Notes: generated from the letters alone by a model not told the origin. A stretch of DNA of 64,000 nucleotides from Frigoriglobus tundricola (GCF_013128195.2 NZ_CP053452.2:7068001-7132000), one strand, 5' to 3'. Positions 50,353 through 59,776 are shown, counted from the stretch's first letter. Made by a program: numbers and translations.

Positions 50353-51841
50353 ACACGAGACCGGTCCGGGATCGGCACGTGGCGGAAGAGATTGCTTCCG
50401 CCACGCGCCGATCCCGGACCCTCTTTTTACCGACGATACCCGCCACCGTGTACACCGGCGGTGAGATCGACCGGTACTGGATCACGCCCGTTTTCAGATT
50501 CCCGTGCCGCGACACGTACTGGTAGGCCAGCGTGTTCTTCGTGACGAGCTGTTGGGTCAGCCCGCCGTCGGTGGAGATCACGCGGGCGGACTGCCGCGCG
50601 ACGACCTGACCAGCCGGCTGGACCCATGTCTGCGTGTTCGTCACGTGGTTGGGTCTGACCGATGTCGCCGCAACGCCGACGCCGCGCGGAAGACACATAG
50701 TGGTCCCGCCTGAACTCAGGGCGCTCGTCAGGAAGCCATTCGAGGGCCGGTTCGGATCGTTCGACGTCACGTTCTTCACCCAACCCGCCTCGTTGCGGTT
50801 CAAGCGCAAGTAGTGCTGCCAGAGCGGATTGGTGTAGCCCCGCGCCACGGTGTACCAGGGCTGGTACGCGCCGTAGCCGTATCGGCCGAGCAGGGGGCGA
50901 GTGAAGAGGGCGAAGGCGTCCCACATCGGGAACGAGCCGCCGACGTCCCACCACCATCGGGCGCCGTAGAAATAGTTGTTGTAGCCCGGTCCGATGTCGA
51001 GCGAGTCGAACGCTCCGCCCTGTCCCCACTTCGATTCCGTACCGAACGAGATCGCATACTCGGGCCGGTACGACCAGCCGCGTTTCTCCCGCTGAGTGCG
51101 GGAGAAGTACATCGGCGCGAATAGCACGCCCCGCTCCTCCAGCGGGTAATCCCAGTGACCCGGAACGAATACGAACCCGCTTACCGTGGCCACGTACTGG
51201 CCCTGGAGCCAGATCATGTTTTCAAAACTCGGTGGCCAGTACCCGGGGCACCACACGAACCGATCGTCCTTGCGTTCCCAGTAGCCGGGGACCCACATGG
51301 CGCTCCCGTTACCGGGCGGAACGGTCGGATCCTCGCCTTTCGGCGCCGGCGGTTCGGGCAGATTCGACGTTACACTTTTGGCCCCGGTCGGGCGCCAGTA
51401 GCCGGGAAAGTACGTCCACTTCGAGCGGACTTGCTTCCAGAGACCGGGCTCCCAGGCGCACTCGGGCGGCACGTTCCGATGGCACCCGCACACCCAGATG
51501 AAGTCGTTCCGGTCCGCGTCCCAGTGCCAGTAGCCGGGAACCCACCGGATGCCCGTGCCTTCGAGTTTGGCGTCCGGCGGGATCTCGTCCACCGGCGGGG
51601 GCGGGGCCGTCGGGGCCGTTATGTCCCGACCGCGAATGTGCGCTCCGGGTTGGGCAAAGCCCTCGTGAACGGGGCCGCTTTCGACCACCGTGACGCGCGG
51701 CTTCCCCGCTCCGGGCACGTTTTCGGGCTTGGCGGGCGGACGCGGCAGCGGTACCGGGAGTGGGTCCTGGGCGCGAGCGGAAGTAACGACGGTGAGTACG
51801 GCGAAGAGGGCCGTAGCTTTTGTGAGATGGGAACGTGGCAT
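50246..51841 (-). CDS. Secreted WXXGXW-repeat protein with C-terminal readthrough
   Basis: A 531-residue exported protein (signal peptide about residues 1-23, ending TSARAQ). It carries at least five copies of a W-x-P-G-x-W type repeat (RWVPGYWHWDAD, FPGYWRPTG, WVPGYWERKDD, WCPGYWPP, FVPGHWDYP), as in the WXXGXW/YXWGXW families of planctomycetes. The C-terminus looks wrong: after VYTVAGIVGKK it runs through the PhyH terminator hairpin and into the antisense strand of PhyH, giving an Arg/Ser-rich tail. I suspect a lost stop codon near 50430. ATG 51841. The function is unknown, perhaps cell-surface structure. Confidence 0.8.
   Translation of the reverse strand: MPRSHLTKATALFAVLTVVTSARAQDPLPVPLPRPPAKPENVPGAGKPRVTVVESGPVHEGFAQPGAHIRGRDITAPTAPPPPVDEIPPDAKLEGTGIRWVPGYWHWDADRNDFIWVCGCHRNVPPECAWEPGLWKQVRSKWTYFPGYWRPTGAKSVTSNLPEPPAPKGEDPTVPPGNGSAMWVPGYWERKDDRFVWCPGYWPPSFENMIWLQGQYVATVSGFVFVPGHWDYPLEERGVLFAPMYFSRTQREKRGWSYRPEYAISFGTESKWGQGGAFDSLDIGPGYNNYFYGARWWWDVGGSFPMWDAFALFTRPLLGRYGYGAYQPWYTVARGYTNPLWQHYLRLNRNEAGWVKNVTSNDPNRPSNGFLTSALSSGGTTMCLPRGVGVAATSVRPNHVTNTQTWVQPAGQVVARQSARVISTDGGLTQQLVTKNTLAYQYVSRHGNLKTGVIQYRSISPPVYTVAGIVGKKRVRDRRVAEAISSATCRSRTGLVFISTLRSSALSRCCPAPLRATPRRHSLRSASRRPV
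50363..50428 (+). terminator. 26-bp hairpin terminator after PhyH gene
   Basis: Left arm GGTCCGGGATCGGCACGTGG onward and right arm ending ATCCCGGACC pair over 26 bp with a single mismatch, loop AGATTG, followed by CTCTTTTT. It starts 11 bases after the PhyH stop and lies within the coding end of the opposite gene. Confidence 0.85.
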
Positions 51842-51932
51842 GCGGTCACTCCCGAGGCAAAGTGGGGAGCCTGCTCTGCCTCCTTGACCCGCTTTTCCCG
51901 CAGCCCAGCCGATACGCGGATCGAGCTTCGGT

Positions 51933-52793
51933 CTAGTCGGCGAACCGGACCCCGACACCGTCTGCAATCTTCAGAATGCGCTCGCGGGCAAGACTTGCGG
52001 CGGAATCGGGATTTTCGTGACAGGTGTAAAGTTCGATCGTCACCCAACCGTCATAACCGACATCTTTGAGGGCCGTGAGGGCCGCCCCGAAGTCGATCAC
52101 GCCCTCGCCGGGGATCATGTGGTGGTGAACGCGGGTCGCCGCGATGTCCTCGAGGTGGACGTGCCGGATCAGCTTCGCCAAGCGACGGATCGTGTCGGCC
52201 GGGTCGTCCTTCACGCAGTACGAGTGCCCGATGTCGAAGTTCAGGCCCAGGTACGGTGAGGAAATCTTCGAGGCGAACTCCAGATACTGGTCGGCGGTTT
52301 CGATGAGGAGATCCGGCTCCGGCTCCACGAGCAAGAGCACCTGTTCTTTTTCCGCGTGTTCGACCACCGGCTTGAGCATCTCAACGAACAGCTTCAGGCA
52401 CTCGGCCCACGGGCGCCCCTCGAGCGGCCCGCCGGGTTCGGTGGTGATGCACTTCGCACCCAACTCCCGGGCCAGTGAGAGCGCGCGCTTGGTGTGATCG
52501 ATGCGGATGCGGCGGTAGTGAACGTCGGGCTCGATCCACGACGGGTGCCAGTACTTTTGCCGCGGGTCGTTGACCGCGTGCATCATGAACGCGTTGACGT
52601 TCGAGATGGCGAGATGGTTCTTCGCCAGCGCGGCGCGGATCGCCTGTTTCTGCTCGGGGAGCAGGTACGCCGGCCACGCGTGCGGCACGTCCGCCATGAT
52701 CTCGACGCCGCGGTACCCGATGCCCGCGAGCCGGGCCACGGTGTCCGGGAACGAATAGTTCAGGTACGCGTTGGTGGAGAAGGCCAGTTGCAT
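51933..52793 (-). CDS. Sugar phosphate isomerase/epimerase-like TIM-barrel protein
   Basis: A 286-residue TIM barrel of the xylose-isomerase-like/AP-endonuclease-2 superfamily: FSTNAYLNYSFPDTVARLAG at the start, GYRGVEIMADVP, LLVEPEPDLLIETADQY (metal-binding Glu), GLNFDIGHSYCV, HVHLEDIA and a final Glu in WVTIELYTCHENP. These acidic and His residues form the usual divalent metal site. It probably isomerises or epimerises a sugar or cyclitol. It lies after the inositol-3-phosphate synthase gene on the same strand, but a strong hairpin separates them. Confidence 0.85.
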   Translation of the reverse strand: MQLAFSTNAYLNYSFPDTVARLAGIGYRGVEIMADVPHAWPAYLLPEQKQAIRAALAKNHLAISNVNAFMMHAVNDPRQKYWHPSWIEPDVHYRRIRIDHTKRALSLARELGAKCITTEPGGPLEGRPWAECLKLFVEMLKPVVEHAEKEQVLLLVEPEPDLLIETADQYLEFASKISSPYLGLNFDIGHSYCVKDDPADTIRRLAKLIRHVHLEDIAATRVHHHMIPGEGVIDFGAALTALKDVGYDGWVTIELYTCHENPDSAASLARERILKIADGVGVRFAD

Positions 52794-52810
52794 TTTTCAC
52801 TCATCAGAGG

Positions 52811-52895
52811 GAGCCCCTGGCGGCGCAGAAAAATGCCGACCAAGACTTTGTCTTGTTAGATCGGTATTTTTCTGCGCCGCCAGGGGCTCGTTTTT
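52811..52895 (-). terminator. 29-bp hairpin between MIPS and TIM-barrel genes
   Basis: Left arm GAGCCCCTGGCGGCGCAGAA onward (52811-52839) pairs with 52861-52889 over 29 positions with one mismatch. Runs of T follow the right arm and A-rich bases lie in both arms, so it may terminate on either strand. It follows the MIPS stop on the minus strand. Confidence 0.75.
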
Positions 52896-52896
52896 A

Positions 52897-54114
52897 TCAC
52901 CGTTTAGCCAGATACTCTTCCAGCATAAGGAACTGCTTTCCGAAGTCGTGTTCGGTCGCGCCCACGGGGCTCTTGAAGAAACTGGCGAGGTGCGACATGA
53001 CCCCGCTCTCGCCGCGGCGCTGGGCCAGCGCCGCGAGCCGGACGAGGTCGATCACCAGCGGGGCCGCGAGCAGGGAGTCGCACCCCTGCCAGGTGAACTG
53101 GAGCATCATCTTCGCGCCCAGGAAGCCCTCGAAGTGGATGTGGTCCCACGCGGTCTTCCAGTCGTCCAGGGACTCGATGAACTCGATGCTCACGAGCGTC
53201 TGCGGCTTGTAGCCGAGCAGCTCCGCGAGCAGCGCGTCCTTGCTCTTGACCTTGCTGGCCTTGTTGTCCGGGTCGTTCAGCACCTGTCCGTCGCGGTTGC
53301 CGAGGATGTTGTGCCCGACCCAGCTCAGCACGCGCAGGTTGCGCCGGGCGAAGAGCGGGGCGAGCACGGATTTGACCAGCGTTTCGCCGGTCTTCAGATC
53401 CTGTCCGGCGTGGGGCACGCCCCGCTTGCGGGCGAGGTCCTCCAGGGCCGGGAGCGTCGCGCCGCGGCTCGGCGTCATGTTCACATAGGGGAAGCCGGCG
53501 TCGAGGGCGGCGAACGCGTACACGCTACTCGTCGGCAGCGCCGCCGGGGCGGGCCGCTCGAGAGCGGGCAGGAGCCGTTCGAGCGACTGCTGATCGTCCC
53601 CGACCTCGAACGGCGGTTCCGTCGAGGCCGCGTTGACCACGACGAGGTGATCGAGCTTGTGAGCGGTCTTGAACGCTTTCAGGTCGGCTTGAATCGCATC
53701 AACGGCCTCGCGGGGGGTGCGGGCCTGGCGCACGTCCGTGCGATCCGCCAGTGCCGTGATCGCCGCGTTCGGCTTGTAGACCACACCCGGCCGAATGTTG
53801 GCCGACCACGTTTCGAGATCGCCCGCACAGGCGGTGAGGGTCCGCTCGTCGAACACGTTCGACCGGTCGTGCAGTTCGCGGGCGGCGGTGAGGAAGTTCC
53901 CTTTACGGATGTCGTGTCCGCCGAGAACGAACCCGGCCGGTTCGTCGAAGTCGTGGCCGGCGAACTGGGGCAGGGCGGTGACCATTCCGGTGGGCGGCGT
54001 GAGCCCGCGGGCCAGTGCGGCCAGGCCGAGGGCGGTCGTGCTGGCGACGCCCCCGCACGCTCCGATGATCCACAAGCCGACGCGGCGCTGGGCCATGACC
54101 ACGGTGTCCGTCAT
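52897..54114 (-). CDS. Inositol-3-phosphate synthase
   Basis: A 405-residue myo-inositol-1-phosphate synthase (NAD-dependent): dinucleotide-binding GACGGVASTTALG near residue 20, NAASTEPP, and later YVNMTPSRGATLPALE, with the catalytic region DLKTGETLVKSVLAP and SWVGHNILGNRDG. It converts glucose 6-phosphate to inositol 3-phosphate, used for inositol lipids or other cyclitols. ATG 54114 is used; an internal ATG at 54096 is possible. It ends 8 bp from the hairpin that separates it from the TIM-barrel gene. Confidence 0.92.
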   Translation of the reverse strand: MTDTVVMAQRRVGLWIIGACGGVASTTALGLAALARGLTPPTGMVTALPQFAGHDFDEPAGFVLGGHDIRKGNFLTAARELHDRSNVFDERTLTACAGDLETWSANIRPGVVYKPNAAITALADRTDVRQARTPREAVDAIQADLKAFKTAHKLDHLVVVNAASTEPPFEVGDDQQSLERLLPALERPAPAALPTSSVYAFAALDAGFPYVNMTPSRGATLPALEDLARKRGVPHAGQDLKTGETLVKSVLAPLFARRNLRVLSWVGHNILGNRDGQVLNDPDNKASKVKSKDALLAELLGYKPQTLVSIEFIESLDDWKTAWDHIHFEGFLGAKMMLQFTWQGCDSLLAAPLVIDLVRLAALAQRRGESGVMSHLASFFKSPVGATEHDFGKQFLMLEEYLAKR

Positions 54115-54335
54115 GAGAGGAATGCAGGCAGGCGGGTTATGCTTGTTGTACCCGAATTATCGGGCGGCGTCTGCCGCACGGCTCAGAACGCGGTGCGGCT
54201 TCCAGGAAATACGGTGGGTTTGTGCAGCCCTTACGGGTGGGCATCAAATGAGCCCCGCTGCGCCTTCCGTGACCACACCGGAGGAGCACACGAGCACGTC
54301 GTTCGCTCGCGCGGGTCTGGCAGTGGCAACAACCG

Positions 54336-55421
54336 TTAGTGCGACTGTAAAACCGCCCGAACCAGCGGTTCGGGAACGTCGTCGAACAGCTTCACTTCGC
54401 CCAATCGTGTCGGCAGGATGAACCGCATCTGTCCGCCCACGGCTTTCTTGTCGCGCCGCATTACGGAGATCAGTTCCTCGGTCGGGTAGCTGTGCCCCGG
54501 CGCGGTCGGGAGGCCCAGCGCAACGAGCAGGTCGGTCTGCCGGGAAACGAAGTCCGCACCGACGAGTCCCAATCGCTCGGCCAGTGTGGCGGCACACGTC
54601 ATGCCGATCGCAACGGCTTCACCGTGGAGCAGGGTTCCATAGCCCGCGAGCGTTTCGAAACCGTGCGCGAAGGTGTGTCCGTAGTTCAGCACGGCGCGCA
54701 GGCCGGTGGTCTCGTACTCGTCTTTCTCGACCACATCGGCCTTCAACCGGCAGCACCGCCCGACGACGTGGAGCAACACCTCCGGTTGGCGCTCGCGAAC
54801 GGCACGGGTGTTGGCTTCGAGATAGCTGAAAAAGTCCGAGTCGAGGATCACGCCGTACTTTACGACTTCCGCGAGGCCACTGAGGTACTCCCGTTCGGGA
54901 AGCGTGGTCAGGAGCGCCAGATCGATCCACACGCCGGCGGGCTGGTGGAACGCGCCGATCAGGTTCTTTCCCTTCGGGTGGTTGATGCCGGTCTTGCCGC
55001 CGACGGACGAATCGACCATCGCCAGGAGCGAAGTGGGCACCATCACGAGCGGCAGCCCGCGGTTGTAGGTCGCCGCTGCAAAACCCGCGAGGTCACCGAT
55101 CACGCCGCCGCCGACCGCGACCACGCACGTCTGCCGGTCGGCCGCGAGGCCGTACAGGGCGTCGTAGAGTGCGGAGAGCTGCTCCAGGCATTTCGAGGGC
55201 TCTCCAGCGGGGACGGGTGCGAAGGCGGTCCGAAATCCGCTCGCGATGAGAGCCGTTTCGAGCACACGGCCGTGAAGTTGCGTGTTCGAGTCGCCAACAA
55301 CAAGTGCCGTGGTGGTCTTCGGGAGCCCGGCGCGAACGAACGCGCCGACACTCTTCGAGTCACCGGAGGTGAGGGCGATGTCGTAGGACCGCGAACCGAG
55401 GTTGACGCGAACGGAGTTCAT
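54336..55421 (-). CDS. aroB: 3-dehydroquinate synthase
   Basis: A 361-residue AroB: NAD-binding VGGGVIGDLAGFAAATYNRG, then SSVGGKTGINHPKGKNLIGA, and the zinc ligands in GLAEVVKYG (Glu), NYGHTFAHGFE (His) and LHGEAVAIGM (His). It converts DAHP to 3-dehydroquinate in the shikimate pathway. All the residues expected for true AroB are present, so it is the housekeeping enzyme rather than a cyclitol synthase. It is divergent from comEC (96 bp). Confidence 0.94.
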   Translation of the reverse strand: MNSVRVNLGSRSYDIALTSGDSKSVGAFVRAGLPKTTTALVVGDSNTQLHGRVLETALIASGFRTAFAPVPAGEPSKCLEQLSALYDALYGLAADRQTCVVAVGGGVIGDLAGFAAATYNRGLPLVMVPTSLLAMVDSSVGGKTGINHPKGKNLIGAFHQPAGVWIDLALLTTLPEREYLSGLAEVVKYGVILDSDFFSYLEANTRAVRERQPEVLLHVVGRCCRLKADVVEKDEYETTGLRAVLNYGHTFAHGFETLAGYGTLLHGEAVAIGMTCAATLAERLGLVGADFVSRQTDLLVALGLPTAPGHSYPTEELISVMRRDKKAVGGQMRFILPTRLGEVKLFDDVPEPLVRAVLQSH

Positions 55422-55517
55422 CTGGGTAAGGTAGGGGCGAATTGTTGAGTGGCACCGGGCACCGGCCCGGTGTAGCCTTCAAGGCCCGAACACGAGGCTG
55501 GGAGGCCGTGTCCGCCG

Positions 55518-58061
55518 ATGTCTGTTGCTCCGCCCGACGCCGATGACGCGCTCCCGCCGCCCGAGCCCGCGTGGCGCGAATTTGCCCGCGCGCCGCTGGT
55601 GCCGTTTGCGCTCGCCGCATCGGTCGGGTTGCTTGCCGATCGCTCTATCGGTGTGCCGCTGGCGGCCGGGCTCATCACGGCCGTTGTCGCGCTCGTCGGC
55701 TGGCTCTCGACTCGCGCCACGGTGCCGCAAGCCGGTTCCGTCTGGCTACTGGTCTGCACAAGTGCAGTTGGCGCGGTTCATCACCACACGCACCGTCACA
55801 CGTTTGGCGACGACGACATCGGGCGCTTCACAAAGGACCCCCCCACCGCAATCCGCGTGCGCGGCACGCTCGCCGAGGAGCCGGACCGGTTCCGCCCCCC
55901 GCGCCATGATCCGCTGCTAACGGTCCAGCGGACCGCGACGAGTACCGGGGTGCTGGAGGTGTTTGCCGTGGACGGCGTGGGCAGCTGGCAACCGGCGTCC
56001 GGTCGGGTGCGCCTTGCGGTGGAGGGGCGGCTCGACGGTCTGCACTGTGGTGACGTGGTCGAAGTGAGTGGCCGGCTCACACGCCCCGACGGTCCGCACA
56101 ACCCCGGCGAATGGGACTACCGCTCGCACCTGCTCGACCGCCGCATCACGGCCGATTTGCGCGTGAAGCGCTCGGCCGATCCCGTGGTGCGACTCGAAGA
56201 AGGTTGGCGTGCGTCACTGTTCGGCTGGCTGGCCGTGGTTCGTGGTTGGGGCACACGGGCACTGGAACGCGAGGTGCCCGACGAGGCCGGGCTGGCGACG
56301 GCACTGCTCCTGGGCGACAGCACGGCTCTGGACCGCGAGGAGTGGGACGCTTACGTTCGCACCGGGGTGATTCACGTCCTGGCGATCTCGGGTCAGCACC
56401 TGGTCGTACTCGGGTGGTTTCTGTGGCTCGTGTTTCAACTGTGCGGCGTGCGGCGCCGGCACGCGGCGTGGGCAGTGGCGCTCTTCCTGCTCGGGTACGC
56501 ACTGATGAGCGGCGGGCGCGCCTCCGCGGTTCGGGCCGCGGTCATGGTGTGTGTGGTCTGCGGCGGGATCGTGTTGCGGCGGCCGGTCATACCGGCAAAC
56601 GCCTTCGCGTTCGCGTGGCTGATCGTCCTCGGCGTGAGCCCGACTGATCCGTTCACCGCCGGTTGTCAGCTCTCGTTTCTGTCAGTGTTCGTGCTGATTT
56701 GGGGCTGTACGCGCTGGCTCGCGCCGCGCGAACTGACTCCCGTAGAGCAACTCATTGAAGAGTCCCGCGGGGTGCCCGAGAAGGTCTTGCGCGCCGGGCT
56801 GCGTACCGTGTGGGAAGCGTTCGCGATCAGCACGATCCTCACGGTCGTGAACGCGCCGCTGGTCCTCGCCGCGCAGAACGTGGCGTCGCCGGTGGCGGTG
56901 CTGATCGGCCCGCCACTCGTCATACTCACGTCAATCGCGCTCGTGGCCGGCTTCCTGGTGCTGATCGTCTCACCGTTGGGAGCTGCCGCGTGGCCGTTCG
57001 CGCGGATCACGGAATGGAGCCTTGCGGCGTGCGAATGGGTGGTCGGGCTGGGCGACCGCTTACCGTTCGGCCACCTCTACGCGGCGGCGCCGCCGATGTG
57101 GTGGCTCATCGGCTTCTACGCGCTCGTAGCGGGCGTGGTGCTCTTCAACGGTACTCGGTCCAGAAAGCTCCTTGCGGGGCTTTTGGTGTGGCTAGTTTTC
57201 GGTACTGTGGCCGGTCTGATACCGCGCAGTTCGGACGAAGCCCGCATCACGTTCCTCGCGGTCGGTCACGGCGGGTGCGTGGTGATCGAGGCGCCGGACG
57301 GTCGTGTCCTCTTATACGACGCCGGCACCACCGTTGGCCCCGACGCGGTGCGTCGGATCGTCGCACCGTTCCTGTGGCACCGGGGTATCGGTCGTATCGA
57401 CGAAGTGTTTCTCTCGCACGCCGACCTCGACCACTTCAACGGCATACCGGAACTGCTGCGTCGGTTTCCGATCGCTCAAGTGACCCTGACACCGACGTTT
57501 TCCGACAAGGAGAGTCCCGGAGTCGAGGCGGTGATGGCGGCACTGGAGAAGCACGGCATTCGTACTCGTGTGGTGGTCGCGGGCGAGCGGTTCCGAGCCG
57601 GGGACGTGGCGTTCGAGGTTCTGCACCCGCCGCGGGCCGGGCCGAGTGGGACCGAGAACGTGCGGAGCCTGGTGCTCCTTGTGCGCCACGAGGGCCACAC
57701 GGTCCTTCTCACGGGCGATCTTGAGGGGGAGGGGCAGGCGCTGGTCACGTCGAGGCCGATTGCGCCGGTGGACGTGATGCTGGCGCCGCACCACGGGGGG
57801 AAGAGCGCGAACGCGCCGCGGGGGGCACCGGAGAAGCCCGAGGCGGGTGTCGTGGCGGCGTGGGCGCGTCCCAAACTGGTGGTATCGAGCCAGCGGGCCG
57901 GCACCCCGACGGAACACTTGAGCGCGAGCTACGGCGCAGTTGGCGCGACCGTCTGGGACACACCAACGGTCGGAGCGGTGACGATCCGGAGTCACACGAC
58001 CGGGGTGACTGCGGAAGCGTTCCGGGCCGGTGAGACTCGGGTTCTCACCCGCGGGAAGTGA
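55518..58061 (+). CDS. comEC: ComEC/Rec2-type DNA uptake protein
   Basis: An 847-residue membrane protein with the ComEC plan: DUF4131-type N-terminus with hydrophobic segments, a Competence domain (LATALLLGDSTALDREEWDA, GVIHVLAISGQHL, GYALMSGGRASAVRAAVM) and a C-terminal metallo-beta-lactamase domain (FLAVGHGGCVVIEA, FLSHADLDHFNGI, LLTGDLEGEG, LAPHHGGKSAN). It forms the inner-membrane DNA channel for natural transformation; the MBL part may be a nuclease. Converges with the putative anti-sigma gene. Confidence 0.92.
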   Translation: MSVAPPDADDALPPPEPAWREFARAPLVPFALAASVGLLADRSIGVPLAAGLITAVVALVGWLSTRATVPQAGSVWLLVCTSAVGAVHHHTHRHTFGDDDIGRFTKDPPTAIRVRGTLAEEPDRFRPPRHDPLLTVQRTATSTGVLEVFAVDGVGSWQPASGRVRLAVEGRLDGLHCGDVVEVSGRLTRPDGPHNPGEWDYRSHLLDRRITADLRVKRSADPVVRLEEGWRASLFGWLAVVRGWGTRALEREVPDEAGLATALLLGDSTALDREEWDAYVRTGVIHVLAISGQHLVVLGWFLWLVFQLCGVRRRHAAWAVALFLLGYALMSGGRASAVRAAVMVCVVCGGIVLRRPVIPANAFAFAWLIVLGVSPTDPFTAGCQLSFLSVFVLIWGCTRWLAPRELTPVEQLIEESRGVPEKVLRAGLRTVWEAFAISTILTVVNAPLVLAAQNVASPVAVLIGPPLVILTSIALVAGFLVLIVSPLGAAAWPFARITEWSLAACEWVVGLGDRLPFGHLYAAAPPMWWLIGFYALVAGVVLFNGTRSRKLLAGLLVWLVFGTVAGLIPRSSDEARITFLAVGHGGCVVIEAPDGRVLLYDAGTTVGPDAVRRIVAPFLWHRGIGRIDEVFLSHADLDHFNGIPELLRRFPIAQVTLTPTFSDKESPGVEAVMAALEKHGIRTRVVVAGERFRAGDVAFEVLHPPRAGPSGTENVRSLVLLVRHEGHTVLLTGDLEGEGQALVTSRPIAPVDVMLAPHHGGKSANAPRGAPEKPEAGVVAAWARPKLVVSSQRAGTPTEHLSASYGAVGATVWDTPTVGAVTIRSHTTGVTAEAFRAGETRVLTRGK

Positions 58062-58100
58062 ACGCGCGGGGCTGATTTCGTTACTGCGCGTTCACACGGG

Positions 58101-59051
58101 TCAGCGCTCCTGGGGCGGCTTCATATCGGTCCAACGCATCGCCTGACGGCGCAGCACCGGCTGGGACCGATCGTAAACGGGCGCCCCAGGGTTGATGTGA
58201 CCTTCGGGTGTGAACACCGTGTCCGCGCGGGCGACCGATGAGAGCAGCGCGAACGTGAGCGTTGTAGTGCCGTTGAAGAGCGCCTTGCGGCGGACTGTGA
58301 GCGAACGGATGACGTTGGTGTTTTTCTCAATGACCAGTTCGGCCCCGGCGATGCCGAGGAGGGGGGGCTCGCCCCGCCGCGTTGCGGTTACGGCATGGGC
58401 GTCCGCAGTCGGCGTGGGCGGTTCGGCCCACGTCAGGTCAAAATCGATGAGCACTTCGTTGAGCACGGGCGGGAGTTCGAGCGCGTGGATCTTGACTGCG
58501 TTCCGAAGGCCCGGCGGCAGCTCGGCTTCACTGAACGCAGCGGCCGCCTCCGGCGTCGGCGCGACCCACACGCGTCCGGTCCCGTCGCGGCCCCAGGCGC
58601 CCCGCCCGCCAAAGCCCGGCTCGACCACGAACTGGGCGCCGCGCGTGCAGAGCGTGCGTGTACCGCTATCGAGCGCGAGGAGCGGGAACAGTTCCCGCGC
58701 GGGCGCGGGCAGTTCGAGCGTCACACGGTAGCACCGTGTGTCGTTTCCGGCAGCCGAATCCCGGGCGGCCTGCACCACATCGGCGGGTGACGCGACCGCG
58801 TCCCGCGGTCCGGACGATACGAACAGGGCAACCAGCACCGTTGCCGCGAGCGCCGCCGCACCCGCGAGCGCCGCGACACGCGACCACGGCCGCCCGCGGC
58901 GCGGTCGCGCGGGGGCGTCCGCGGCCAATCGGGCCAGAACGCGGTCCGCCATGCTCCGCACGTTAGCTTTTCCCGCCTCGGCCTCGAGCTGCGCGCGAAC
59001 GAGGGCATCGAGGCCCGGTTCGGGGTCCGGGAAGGCGTTGGGGGTGGTCAT
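58101..59051 (-). CDS. Putative anti-sigma factor membrane protein
   Basis: A 316-residue protein: a cytoplasmic N-terminus of about 50 residues (LDALVRAQLEAEAGKANV and RSMADRVLARLAADAP), one membrane helix (ALAGAAALAATVLVALF) near residue 65, and a large extracytoplasmic domain with no family I know. Position directly after the ECF sigma gene (98 bp) on the same strand fits an anti-sigma partner. ATG 59051. A 15-base sequence shared with another gene's leader lies 72 bp upstream of the start. Confidence 0.7.
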   Translation of the reverse strand: MTTPNAFPDPEPGLDALVRAQLEAEAGKANVRSMADRVLARLAADAPARPRRGRPWSRVAALAGAAALAATVLVALFVSSGPRDAVASPADVVQAARDSAAGNDTRCYRVTLELPAPARELFPLLALDSGTRTLCTRGAQFVVEPGFGGRGAWGRDGTGRVWVAPTPEAAAAFSEAELPPGLRNAVKIHALELPPVLNEVLIDFDLTWAEPPTPTADAHAVTATRRGEPPLLGIAGAELVIEKNTNVIRSLTVRRKALFNGTTTLTFALLSSVARADTVFTPEGHINPGAPVYDRSQPVLRRQAMRWTDMKPPQER

Positions 59052-59149
59052 GCGGGTCTCACAATATGCCCGCGTACGTTGCGGGCCGTCGAGAGCCTCG
59101 GGGCCGCCGAGACGGGCGGTACCGGAACAACCCATTGGGGGCTCGTCGG

Positions 59150-59704
59150 TTACACATTTTCTTCCGGCACCTTGTCTCCGATTGCGGGTCGGAGGGCCTG
59201 TGCCAGCGCGTGCCGGCCGCGGTGAACGAGAACACCTGCGTTGGTCACCGATACCCCCAGCGCCTCAGCGATCTCGTCCTTCGACATCCCGAGCGCCCGC
59301 AGTTCCACCGCAGCGCGCTGCAACGGGGGCAGTGTTTGAAGCGCCTGGCGAACGGTTTCCTCAAGTTCTCGGTGCTGTGCGACGAGTTCCGGACGGAGTG
59401 CCGTGTGGTCGGCGATTTCGAGCGGCCCGTCGTCCGCACCGGTCGGTAAATCGAGGCTCAGGAGTGCCTTCTCGCGCGTGGCCTGATTGATACACAGGTT
59501 CGAGATGGCTTTGAAGAGGATTCTCACGCCGTCGCGTTCGAGGTCATAGTCGGCAGCTTTCCGCAAAAGCCGGTAGAGGCACTCCTGAACGGCGTCTTCT
59601 GCGCGAGACGGGTCGCGCACGAGCGACCGCGCGTAAGCGATCGCGCGGGGGCTCACCGCGACGATCCACGCTTCGTACCGCCGGCGCTGGTCGTCCGTCA
59701 GCAT
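59150..59704 (-). CDS. ECF sigma-70 factor
   Basis: A 184-residue ECF sigma factor: region 2 with AYARSLVRDPSRAEDAVQEC and LYRLLRKA, and region 4 with LPPLQRAAVELRALGMSK and IAEALGVSVTNAGVLVHRGR (HTH). There is no long C-terminal extension. It should direct transcription of a small regulon under control of the membrane protein downstream. An IS630 element is inserted 73 bp upstream of its ATG (59704), likely affecting its promoter. Confidence 0.9.
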   Translation of the reverse strand: MLTDDQRRRYEAWIVAVSPRAIAYARSLVRDPSRAEDAVQECLYRLLRKAADYDLERDGVRILFKAISNLCINQATREKALLSLDLPTGADDGPLEIADHTALRPELVAQHRELEETVRQALQTLPPLQRAAVELRALGMSKDEIAEALGVSVTNAGVLVHRGRHALAQALRPAIGDKVPEENV

Positions 59705-59776
59705 CGTGTGCGTTCCTGGTTCGCCCTCATCCTACTGAGGGCGTCCAGGTAACGCGCTGTTCTTGTGAGATACTAG

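Noticed and set aside
54336..55421. AroB as a cyclitol (2-epi-5-epi-valiolone) synthase
   Set aside because: The residues match ordinary 3-dehydroquinate synthase throughout.
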